From the NCBI GenBank assembly GCA_002351955.1, contig DEHO01000043.1, forward strand, positions 35,245 to 47,739: 12,495 bases of DNA, read 5' to 3'. Shown piece by piece: positions 1 through 7,466 of this stretch. This stretch comes from Flavobacteriales bacterium UBA2798 (GTDB lineage Bacteria > Bacteroidota > Bacteroidia > Flavobacteriales_D > UBA2798). The first letter of the stretch is position 1; every line of letters begins with the position of its first letter. A program made the translations under genes and the position numbers. The notes below the pieces were generated by a model. That model was not told the origin of the DNA. It was given only the letters and a program-made list of their open reading frames with translations, and made no database searches.

Positions 1-2599
1 GCAAGGCCTGGAGGTCATGACGATAATCTTCTTTGTATCGAACATTAATATCATAGTCCTCATCGCCGATTTTGTAAGTGGAAACATCTTTACCAAACAA
101 TGCTGTACGAATGGTCATTGCAACCTGGGCTGTAGAAACATCCAATCGGCGCGCAACTTCACGATCAACTTCTATGGGTAATTCAGGTTTTCCGATTTCA
201 ACATCCAGCTTCAATTCGTCCACACCTGGAACATTCTGCAGATCAAGAAATGTCCGCATATTCTCAGCCTCTACTATGAGCGAATCGTAATCATCACCAT
301 AAAGTTCAATATTGATTGGCGGCTGTTGTGGTGGACCTGCTGCGTCTTTGGCAACTACAATTTTTACGTCTGCGGGAAAACGCCCTTCGAGCGCTTGCTC
401 AATCTCACGTTTGATATCTGAAGTACGATGTCCCTGACGATAGGGGGCTTCTGCAAATGAAATGGTGATACGCGCCTTATTGGGTGTATTACCCATTGAA
501 GGGCCTTCCATCGGATCTGATGTGCCTTCTCCAACCTGAGCGATCATCGAAGAAACCAACCGGAACGAATCCACCACCACAGTATCTCCCAGCGGCTTTT
601 CTGCAAGCATAATCACATCATCGTATTTCGCCAATGTTGAATCGATGATAAGCTCTGCACTTTTGGTAATCTCGTTGGTAAGACGAATATCCGTTCCCAC
701 AGGAAGTTCCACAAATACATTTACATATGCAGGTTCGTTTTCCGGAAAAAACAAAACTTTAGGCTGGAAAACCCCCACAAGCATAAACGAAAGGAACAAC
801 ATTGCAATCGTGCTCAGGAAAATAGTGAGCGGTCGCTTTACTAATGCATACTCCAAAAACGCACGGTAACGACGTTCCAATGTAGGCAAGAGCTTGTTCT
901 GCATAAAGTTTGTTGCAGCATCCAGAAAGTAATAATTGATCAATACCAATGCGCCGAAAGTAAGAGCAAGGTTACCAAGCGTGAACTTTCCTAAAAGCAG
1001 TAACAATAAACCTAATCCGAACCCAATCATTGCATTGCGAATGACCTTTGCCAATGCAGGGCGCTCTTCTACAGTTTTCATCAAGAGAATTGCTAGAGCA
1101 GGATTAATAACCAATGCCACAAACAACGAAGAACTCAATACGATCATGAGTGTGAGTGGCAGATATTGCATGAACTCACCCATAAGACCGGGCCAAAGGG
1201 CAAGAGGGATAAACGCGGCAACGGTTGTTGCAGTTGAGGAGATAATTGGTAGCGCAATTTCCCCTACCCCATACTTTACCGCATCAAACAGGGAGTAGCC
1301 TTCGTTGGTTAATCGGTAAACATTTTCAATAACCACTATTCCGTTATCCACCAGCATTCCCAGGGCGAGTACCAATGAGAACAATACCATAATGTTCAAG
1401 GTTACTCCCATCACATTTAGGATAATGAAAGAAAGGAACATCGACATAGGAATTGCAACACCAACAAATAATGCGCTTCGTAATCCCAAAAACAATTGTA
1501 AGATCAGAACAACAAGAATAACTCCGGAAATAATATTGTTCTCCAGACTCGAAACCTGATCGCGTGTTTTAAACGACATATCGTTGGTGTAAGTCAGCTC
1601 AAGATCTGAAGGTATTCTGCCTTTTGCTTTTGCCTCATTTACCACATCAAAAATCTTGTCCGACGCCTCAAGCAAATTGGTGCCGGAACGTTTGATTACA
1701 TCAAGCATCACAACAGGCTTCATGTTTTGTCGTGCAAATGATGTAGTATCCTCATCGCCAAAAGTTACTTCAGCAACATCACGCAGACGAACGATGTTGT
1801 AATAATCGCGTTTCACAATAATATTTCGGATCTCCTCCAGGCTGGCGAATTCACCTTCAACGCGAACATCACGGGCAATACCCGACATTTTCACTTCACC
1901 GCCCGACATGGTCATGTTTTCAGAAGTAATGGCATTTTCAATATCACCAAAACTCACCATGCGCGATTCTGCTTCGAACTTATTGATGGAAATACTAACC
2001 TGCTTTTTCTGCACACCGCGAATTTCCACCTTGGAGATTTCTTCAATCTTTTCAATTTCGTCTTCCAGAAACTCTCCAAACTCTGTCAATTCATCAACCG
2101 AATAATTTCCGGAAAGATTGATATTCATAATTGGGAATTCCGAAAAATTCATCTCAAAAACATTCGGCTCTGCTGGAAGGTCGCGAGGGAAATCTTTATC
2201 ACCACGGGCTTTGTCTACCGCATCTTTTACCTTCCGTAATCCCTGCTCGGGAGTAACATCGAAATTGAATTCAACGATAATAGTTGAATAACCGAAAATG
2301 CTGGTTGATTTGATTTTGTCCACTCCACGAATGGTATTCACTTCCTTCTCGATCTTACGTGTGATCTTGTCTTCAATCACTTTCGGACCGGCTCCGGGAT
2401 AAGGAACGCCAATGTAGATAGTTGGAATGTTCAATTCCGGGAATGCCTCTTTTGGCATTGATTTATAAGTGCTGATACCTGCAAAAACAATCATGAACGT
2501 AATCAGCAATACTGTTTTTACATTGCTGATGGCCCAATTCGTCAGGAAAAAATCCTTGAGCAATAATCGTTTATCGGAATCCTTTTTTGGGGTCGACAT
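1..2599 (-). CDS. RND efflux pump, inner-membrane permease subunit (AcrB/HAE1-like), C-terminus outside window
   Basis: Inner-membrane proton-driven pump of a tripartite exporter; the substrate cannot be told from sequence. Reading from the ATG at 2599 gives 866 uninterrupted residues to the window edge, against roughly 1000-1150 for the family, so the last transmembrane bundle lies outside. Visible: TM1 at about residues 27-45 followed by the typical SMPKEAFPELNIP segment; the first porter half; a TM2-TM6 bundle around 350-520; TM7 near 590; then the start of the second periplasmic half. TM4 carries LGMLVDNGIVVIEN, with Asp418 matching the first of the two proton-relay aspartates of AcrB and Asn419 in place of the second; that variant is known in many RND pumps. 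It is the last visible gene of the tetR-tolC-adaptor-pump operon, 21 nt after the adaptor stop. No Shine-Dalgarno is visible; the leader is A/T-rich. Family assignment is firm; drug versus metal or other substrate is open. Confidence 0.95.
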   Translation of the reverse strand, partial: MSTPKKDSDKRLLLKDFFLTNWAISNVKTVLLITFMIVFAGISTYKSMPKEAFPELNIPTIYIGVPYPGAGPKVIEDKITRKIEKEVNTIRGVDKIKSTSIFGYSTIIVEFNFDVTPEQGLRKVKDAVDKARGDKDFPRDLPAEPNVFEMNFSEFPIMNINLSGNYSVDELTEFGEFLEDEIEKIEEISKVEIRGVQKKQVSISINKFEAESRMVSFGDIENAITSENMTMSGGEVKMSGIARDVRVEGEFASLEEIRNIIVKRDYYNIVRLRDVAEVTFGDEDTTSFARQNMKPVVMLDVIKRSGTNLLEASDKIFDVVNEAKAKGRIPSDLELTYTNDMSFKTRDQVSSLENNIISGVILVVLILQLFLGLRSALFVGVAIPMSMFLSFIILNVMGVTLNIMVLFSLVLALGMLVDNGIVVIENVYRLTNEGYSLFDAVKYGVGEIALPIISSTATTVAAFIPLALWPGLMGEFMQYLPLTLMIVLSSSLFVALVINPALAILLMKTVEERPALAKVIRNAMIGFGLGLLLLLLGKFTLGNLALTFGALVLINYYFLDAATNFMQNKLLPTLERRYRAFLEYALVKRPLTIFLSTIAMLFLSFMLVGVFQPKVLFFPENEPAYVNVFVELPVGTDIRLTNEITKSAELIIDSTLAKYDDVIMLAEKPLGDTVVVDSFRLVSSMIAQVGEGTSDPMEGPSMGNTPNKARITISFAEAPYRQGHRTSDIKREIEQALEGRFPADVKIVVAKDAAGPPQQPPINIELYGDDYDSLIVEAENMRTFLDLQNVPGVDELKLDVEIGKPELPIEVDREVARRLDVSTAQVAMTIRTALFGKDVSTYKIGDEDYDINVRYKEDYRHDLQAL

Positions 2600-2620
2600 A
2601 AAACTGAATTTTTTTAATGA

Positions 2621-3691
2621 TTAATTCTTCACTTTTACCTGCATACCCTGCTTCACGCCACGGGCTCCTTCTACAACAATTCGATCGCCTGCACGTAGCT
2701 GTGAGCGCGCTCCATTCAAGGGATAAACAACAGTGCGGGTATCATCTGAAGCGCCTGGCTCCACGTCAATTTTCCTGACAAGTTCTTTTCCGTTTTCTTC
2801 ATAGACTACAAACAAATAATTTACTCCTGCAGAACTCTGTAACAATGCTTCGTTGGGTACCGCCAACACACTATCCATCACTTCATCCTTTATTCGCAGT
2901 ATAGCAATCATATTGGGTAAAAGACGTTCATCTGTATTATTGATGTCCACCTGAACAACAAATGTGCGGTTTGCGGGATTGATATATTTTCCTGTGCGAA
3001 CGATAGGCACGTTGTAAATCATGGTATCCATGGAGTTGATCCGTACATCAACCATTTTGCTTTTGGTTACACTGCGTAAATAACTTTCCATCACCTCCGC
3101 TTCAATATGCACTTTGCGCAAATTAATCAAACGAATTACCGGAACCCCCGGAGCTGCCATCTCACCAATTTTTGGAAAAATGTCATCGATCACTCCATCA
3201 AAAGGAGCTGAAATTACCGTCATGCTCAATTGAGATTCCAGCGTTTTTAAAGTTTGCTCCAATCGCTCCTTATTGTTCTTTGCTTGTTGGTATTGTAATT
3301 CCGATCCCACATTCTGCTCATGCAGATTCTTTTGCTTCTCATATACAAAATCTGCTAGCTCAAGACTCTTCTTCACCTCTTCTATGTTCTTGCGTAATAC
3401 ATCACTATCGAGCGTAACAAGCGTTTGTCCGGCATTCACACGTTGACCTTTCTCAACATGAATTACACGAATCAATCCGCCCATCTCCGCCGTCAGGGTT
3501 GCGATCTTGTCGGCTTGAATGGTTCCTTGTACCTCAACATAATGTTGAAATTGGGAATAGTCGATTTTTTTAGTGGTTACAATTGGCAAAACCTGTACAG
3601 GCTCGGTTACGGTTGTTTCTTCGGCGACTTCAACACTGCAGGATTGCAAAACAACAAGCAAAGCAGCGATAGTAAAGTGAAATGGTTTCAT
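2621..3691 (-). CDS. RND efflux periplasmic adaptor (membrane fusion protein), lipoprotein
   Basis: Periplasmic adaptor that bridges the RND pump and the TolC-type channel. From the ATG at 3691 the protein is 356 residues and opens with an 18-residue lipoprotein signal ending in the lipobox L-Q-S-C (Cys18), so it should be lipid-anchored. Two halves of a lipoyl-like barrel-sandwich lie at about 66-97 (core GGLIRVIHVEKGQRVNAGQ) and 157-188 (SAPFDGVIDDIFPKIGE), flanking an alpha-helical hairpin at about 98-156 rich in Lys, Glu and Gln; beta-barrel and membrane-proximal domains follow. An in-frame ATG at 3718 directly abuts the tolC stop codon and would add nine residues (365 in all). I prefer 3691 because the signal peptide then has a normal length, but coupling to the tolC stop makes 3718 possible. 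It sits third in the efflux operon. Confidence 0.93.
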   Translation of the reverse strand: MKPFHFTIAALLVVLQSCSVEVAEETTVTEPVQVLPIVTTKKIDYSQFQHYVEVQGTIQADKIATLTAEMGGLIRVIHVEKGQRVNAGQTLVTLDSDVLRKNIEEVKKSLELADFVYEKQKNLHEQNVGSELQYQQAKNNKERLEQTLKTLESQLSMTVISAPFDGVIDDIFPKIGEMAAPGVPVIRLINLRKVHIEAEVMESYLRSVTKSKMVDVRINSMDTMIYNVPIVRTGKYINPANRTFVVQVDINNTDERLLPNMIAILRIKDEVMDSVLAVPNEALLQSSAGVNYLFVVYEENGKELVRKIDVEPGASDDTRTVVYPLNGARSQLRAGDRIVVEGARGVKQGMQVKVKN

Positions 3692-3718
3692 GATGATATC
3701 TGGTTTCGGTAGGTTCAT

Positions 3719-5071
3719 TTATTTAGTGATGGCTCCGGCCGATTTTGAGTTGATTCGGTCGAGTTGTGCTTTTGCACTTAAAAGATTGAACAATGAAGTG
3801 ATATAATTGGTCTGTTGATTTAAATACTGATTCTGCGCCTGCGAAAGTTCGAGGCTCGATGCTAATCCCTGCTTGTACTTCAGTAGGGTTTTCGATTGAA
3901 TACTCTCGGCCAGTGCCAGCGATTCCTTTTGATAATTGTACGCATCCAACGCCGTTAAGAATTCTGTTTGCGCCATGTACGACTGAATACGCAAAGCCTG
4001 GTCGACTTGCTGAAGATTGATTTGTGACTTCTCCATTTCAATGCGCGTTTGTGCAACTTTCGCATTGCGCATACCTGAACTGAAAATCGGAACCTGCATT
4101 TGTACTCCCCAAATTGTTGCAGGATACCAGGGTTTGTTTTCAAAAAAATCGAAATCATTTCTGAATGCCTGATACTGTTGGGTGAAAAATGCATTCAGCG
4201 AAGGATAGTATTTCATTTTCTCATTGCGCATGTTTAACTCATTGAGTGTAACCTGAGTTTGCATCATCTGATAATCAACGTTAGTAGTAGGATCAAACGT
4301 ATCCTTCCCAAATTGCTCCAGCGCAACGGAAGAAACAATGTTTTGTGGAGTATCGCTAAGTTTTAACTCCTGTTCCACACTCATTCCCATCTGCATTTTT
4401 AAGGTCATATAGGCTGCATCACGCATTAACTTAGCACGCGATAATCCGTTCTTCAGGTTCATTACAGTAAGTTGAATCTGATCTACGTCCTGCGACTCTG
4501 TTAACCCATTATCAAAAATCAGTTTTGTCTCATTGTAAAGCTTCTCCAGAACAGTAACCATATTCTCAATGGTCTTTACATTCTCATCCGCTACAACTGC
4601 GGTATAATAAGCTTTTTCAATTTCTGCAGTTGCTTCAACCTTTGAACGCTCAACAGCGAGTCTCGAAAAATTTGCAAGATTTCGCGATGCCTGCAATCCT
4701 ACAAGATAGGAGCCGTCAAACAAAAGTTGCGATGCCTGAATGGAGCCGGTAACATTAAAATCCGTTCCGAATTTTACACCTACCAATTCATCCGCTGGAG
4801 CAAATGGATTAAAAGCATTAGCAGGAATTACCGTAGTGGGAAGCGTAATAAAATGCTGAAACTGACCATTGGCATTTACCTGTGGTAAACCGTAGGCAAG
4901 AACTTCCCGCACTTTTTTCTCCGACTTCTCCATATCGGCCTGACTCATGCGCACGGAATAACTGTTCTTAACACCAAAATCTATCGCCTCTTTGAGCGAC
5001 ATACTTTGTTGCGCGTGCAATGAATGAACAAAAACAACCAGCAATAAAAGCTGTGTACTGATAAATCTCAT
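3719..5071 (-). CDS. TolC-family outer membrane efflux channel
   Basis: Outer membrane channel component of the tripartite exporter, giving the exit duct across the outer membrane. The protein has 450 residues, normal for the family. It starts with a Sec signal (about residues 1-20, hydrophobic LLLLVVFVHS, cleavage expected before QQ) followed by the usual TolC opening MSLKEAIDFGVKNSYSVRMSQAD. Two repeated helical halves typical of the outer membrane efflux protein domain follow; the second contains the segment QVPIFSSGMRNAKVAQTRIE and ends in KYKQGLASSLELSQAQNQYL before the last helix. The ATG at 5071 lies 3 nt downstream of the tetR stop codon, so the two genes are almost surely co-transcribed and perhaps translationally coupled. 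The sequence does not say what is exported. Confidence 0.94.
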   Translation of the reverse strand: MRFISTQLLLLVVFVHSLHAQQSMSLKEAIDFGVKNSYSVRMSQADMEKSEKKVREVLAYGLPQVNANGQFQHFITLPTTVIPANAFNPFAPADELVGVKFGTDFNVTGSIQASQLLFDGSYLVGLQASRNLANFSRLAVERSKVEATAEIEKAYYTAVVADENVKTIENMVTVLEKLYNETKLIFDNGLTESQDVDQIQLTVMNLKNGLSRAKLMRDAAYMTLKMQMGMSVEQELKLSDTPQNIVSSVALEQFGKDTFDPTTNVDYQMMQTQVTLNELNMRNEKMKYYPSLNAFFTQQYQAFRNDFDFFENKPWYPATIWGVQMQVPIFSSGMRNAKVAQTRIEMEKSQINLQQVDQALRIQSYMAQTEFLTALDAYNYQKESLALAESIQSKTLLKYKQGLASSLELSQAQNQYLNQQTNYITSLFNLLSAKAQLDRINSKSAGAITK

Positions 5072-5074
5072 GGA

Positions 5075-5701
5075 TTAAATTTTAATATGGTTTTCTGTAT
5101 TCTTTAATGCTTCGTTTAAATATGCTATGCCTTTTTCGGAAGCAATACCGTGAATATGATAGGTCATCATTTCAACAAATACCTGTCCGAAATCAAACAA
5201 GGAAGGGGGAAAAAGTTCTCCGTCAAAAACAAGATCGATTCTCGAAATATGTATACGGGTTAAAATTTCAGCATTAAGGTCCTGACGATACAATCCTTCT
5301 TTCATACCGCGTTTCATGTTATTCAAAACATCCATATATACGCGACCTCTTTTGTGACGATGAAAAACTTCCCATGCCTCAGGATAATATTTTTCCAAAT
5401 CGAAATGAATAGAAGGATGGATCTCCTTAATCTTTTTACCCATGTGCGAAGTAATTGAAAGCAGCTCGTCAATCGCATTAATTGCTTTTTTGGACTCTTC
5501 ATCCATAATCAAACAATCCTCTTCGCATTCAAACTCCATTACCCTCATCACCAGATCGGGTTTGTCGGTAACATATTTATACAAAGTCTTCTTCGATACT
5601 TTTAATTCACGCGCGATATCATCCATGGTAACACTCTTAATACCGTATCGCATAAAGATCTTTCGCACCTGATCCAATAATTCTTTGTCCATTGGTTCCA
5701 T
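5075..5701 (-). CDS. TetR/AcrR-family transcriptional regulator of the efflux operon
   Basis: Likely local repressor of the efflux genes behind it. From the ATG at 5701 it has 208 residues. The N-terminal helix-turn-helix is clear at about 25-45: SVTMDDIARELKVSKKTLYKYV, close to the TetR-family consensus, followed by the family-typical KPDLVMRVMEFE. The C-terminal ligand and dimer domain is variable and shows no recognisable ligand signature. A longer reading from 5758 exists, but its first 19 codons lie across a good Bacteroidetes-type promoter (5727-5759), so that start would precede the transcript; another ATG at 5692 is also possible. It is the first gene of the operon, with tolC 3 nt downstream. 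Autoregulation is inferred from gene order and from an inverted repeat over the promoter, not shown. Inducer unknown. Confidence 0.92.
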   Translation of the reverse strand: MEPMDKELLDQVRKIFMRYGIKSVTMDDIARELKVSKKTLYKYVTDKPDLVMRVMEFECEEDCLIMDEESKKAINAIDELLSITSHMGKKIKEIHPSIHFDLEKYYPEAWEVFHRHKRGRVYMDVLNNMKRGMKEGLYRQDLNAEILTRIHISRIDLVFDGELFPPSLFDFGQVFVEMMTYHIHGIASEKGIAYLNEALKNTENHIKI

Positions 5702-5726
5702 ATCATCCGGTTTTTTAATTCTGCGA

Positions 5727-5759
5727 CAAATGTATAAACAAAGAAACATTGGAAACAAA
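5727..5759 (-). promoter_or_regulatory. Bacteroidetes-type promoter of the tetR-efflux operon
   Basis: On the minus strand TTTG (5759-5756) is followed after 21 nt by TACATTTG (5734-5727), a full match to the TAnnTTTG -7 element with the TTTG -33 element known for Bacteroides and Flavobacterium. Transcription should begin near 5720, leaving a leader of about 20 nt before the ATG at 5701. This placement rules against the upstream ATG at 5758. Confidence 0.65.
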
Positions 5760-5779
5760 TTTTAACACAAAACGTTTCC
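5751..5779. promoter_or_regulatory. Candidate operator: inverted repeat GGAAAC-N17-GTTTCC
   Basis: GGAAAC at 5751-5756 and GTTTCC at 5774-5779 form an inverted repeat with 6-nt arms. The left arm touches the -33 TTTG of the tetR promoter. Further GAAAC copies occur at 5743-5747 and 5851-5855. A repressor bound here could block the promoter. The arms are short and the region is A/T-rich, so chance is a real alternative. Confidence 0.3.
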
Positions 5780-5949
5780 CTTGTATCGATTGTTTCTTAT
5801 AAGCCATTGTTTTACAGTGCTTTGTGAATTTGATGGATTTGCAACATACGGAAACAGACGGTTTAGACGGTCCGATATTGTATCCAGGTCCATAAAAAAG
5901 GGCTGCTTGAAAATTTCTTTCCTTTGCAGGACAAAAAAACAAAACAGCC

Positions 5950-7383
5950 GTGAAACGCATAAAGATTCGCCAGGTACTCCAAACACAACCACAGGAACAA
6001 ATCATTACCATTAAAGGTTGGGTTCGAACATTTCGTAATAATCAGTTTTTGTCGGTTAACGACGGATCCACATTGAATAATTTACAAGCAGTAATTGATT
6101 TCGAAAACACACCTGAATCAGAACTCAAGCGTTTAACAACCGGAGCTGCTGTTTCCATTACAGGTAAACTTGTTGCCTCACAAGGAAAAGGACAGTCGGT
6201 TGAACTCATTGCGCAATCTTTTGAAATTCTAGGCGACAGTGATGCAGAAAAATTTCCCCTGCAACCCAAAAAACACTCACTGGAATTTCTGCGCGAGATT
6301 GCGCATTTACGTTTCCGCACCAATACGTTTAGTGCAGTATTCCGTGTGCGTCATGCTTTGGCTTTTTCTATTCATCAATTTTTTCATGAAAGAGGTTTTG
6401 TGTATCTGCATACACCCATTATTACCGCATCCGATGCAGAAGGAGCCGGAGAGATGTTTCGTATATCAACGCTCGATCCAAAAAATCCACCATTAAATGA
6501 TGCAGGAGAAATAGATTACTCGCAAGACTTTTTCGGAAGACAAGCCAACCTTACCGTATCGGGCCAGCTCGAAGCAGAATTAGGAGCGATGGCACTGAGT
6601 GAAGTGTATACATTCGGTCCAACCTTCCGTGCCGAAAACTCGAACACTACGCGTCACCTTGCAGAATTCTGGATGATCGAACCGGAAGTTGCATTTAATG
6701 ATCTTAACGATAACATGGATCTTGCAGAAGATCTTTTAAAATATGTGATCCGTTTTGCCCTCGACAACTGTGCAGAGGATATTGAATTCCTTCGCACACG
6801 ACTACTGGAAGAAGAAAAACAAAAACCGCAGAATGAACGATCTGAAATGGATCTCGTTCAGAAATTGCAGTTTTGTCTTGACAACAGTTTCGAGCGCCTC
6901 ACCTATACAGAAGCGATTACCATTCTGATGGAATCACCGCAAAATAAAAAGAAAAAATTCCAGTATCCGGTTACAGGATGGGGAACGGATCTACAGAGCG
7001 AACACGAACGTTATCTCGTAGAAAAACATTTCAAAAAACCCGTCATTCTCACTGATTACCCCAAACATATCAAGGCCTTTTACATGCGCATGAACGAAGA
7101 CAACAACACGGTTCGTGCAATGGATATTCTTTTCCCGGGCATTGGAGAGATTGTGGGCGGATCGCAGCGTGAAGAACGCCTCGATATCCTGGAAGCACGC
7201 ATGAAAGAAATGCATATTCCAACCGAAGAAATGTACTGGTACCTCGACACCCGTCGTTTTGGAACTGCACCGCATGCGGGATTCGGTCTTGGTTTTGAAC
7301 GGCTGGTTTTGTTCGTTACCGGAATGACCAATATCCGCGACGTCATCGCCTTTCCAAGGTCGCCAAAGAATTGTGAGTTCTAA
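5950..7383 (+). CDS. asnS: Asparaginyl-tRNA synthetase
   Basis: Cytoplasmic class II aminoacyl-tRNA synthetase that activates asparagine with ATP and charges tRNA-Asn. The protein has 477 residues, usual for AsnRS. An N-terminal OB-fold anticodon-binding domain covers about 1-110 (core ITIKGWVRTFRNNQFLSVND). The catalytic domain follows: motif 2 begins TFRAENSNTTRHLAEFWMIE with Arg227, and motif 3 is GFGLGFERLVLFVTG with Arg451. It ends IRDVIAFPRSPKNCEF, matching the characteristic AsnRS tail. The absence of the GAD insertion domain and the GGSQREERLD and YWYLDTRRFG segments separate it from bacterial AspRS. The start is GTG at 5950; no in-frame ATG fits the family N-terminus better. The leader has no near Shine-Dalgarno but is A-rich. 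It is divergent from the tetR-efflux operon with about 190 nt between, and rpoN follows 83 nt later on the same strand. Confidence 0.97.
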   Translation: MKRIKIRQVLQTQPQEQIITIKGWVRTFRNNQFLSVNDGSTLNNLQAVIDFENTPESELKRLTTGAAVSITGKLVASQGKGQSVELIAQSFEILGDSDAEKFPLQPKKHSLEFLREIAHLRFRTNTFSAVFRVRHALAFSIHQFFHERGFVYLHTPIITASDAEGAGEMFRISTLDPKNPPLNDAGEIDYSQDFFGRQANLTVSGQLEAELGAMALSEVYTFGPTFRAENSNTTRHLAEFWMIEPEVAFNDLNDNMDLAEDLLKYVIRFALDNCAEDIEFLRTRLLEEEKQKPQNERSEMDLVQKLQFCLDNSFERLTYTEAITILMESPQNKKKKFQYPVTGWGTDLQSEHERYLVEKHFKKPVILTDYPKHIKAFYMRMNEDNNTVRAMDILFPGIGEIVGGSQREERLDILEARMKEMHIPTEEMYWYLDTRRFGTAPHAGFGLGFERLVLFVTGMTNIRDVIAFPRSPKNCEF

Positions 7384-7466
7384 ACGAAACCAACTGAAGG
7401 CGAACGAATAATACACAGATCCCTTTACTCTGTTGAGCCAATTATTTTCCGTATTTTCGCCTTACC

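Noticed and set aside
936..1298. A 120-codon plus-strand open frame inside the RND pump gene (and similar ones at 78-290, 645-869 and 1908-2105)
   Set aside because: They lie antisense to a clear, conserved RND coding sequence and their products have low-complexity, Ser/Asn-rich composition with no recognisable domain.
5901..5949. GGCTG / CAGCC inverted repeat in the asnS leader as a riboswitch or attenuator
   Set aside because: Only 5-nt arms with a 39-nt A/T-rich loop, no T-tract and no T-box features; likely chance.
5715..6011. Minus-strand open frames spanning the tetR-asnS gap
   Set aside because: They overlap the asnS start and the tetR promoter, and their products are Cys/Phe-rich with no family resemblance.
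6991..7416. A 141-codon minus-strand frame inside asnS
   Set aside because: It is antisense to the conserved catalytic end of AsnRS, including motif 3; no independent signal supports it.
7433..7459. Possible rpoN promoter: TTG, 16 nt, TATTTTCG
   Set aside because: One mismatch in the -7 box, a spacer shorter than usual and a position only 7 nt before the ATG make it too weak to list.
7384..7466. Terminator between asnS and rpoN
   Set aside because: No stem of useful length followed by a T-tract; the two genes may share a transcript.
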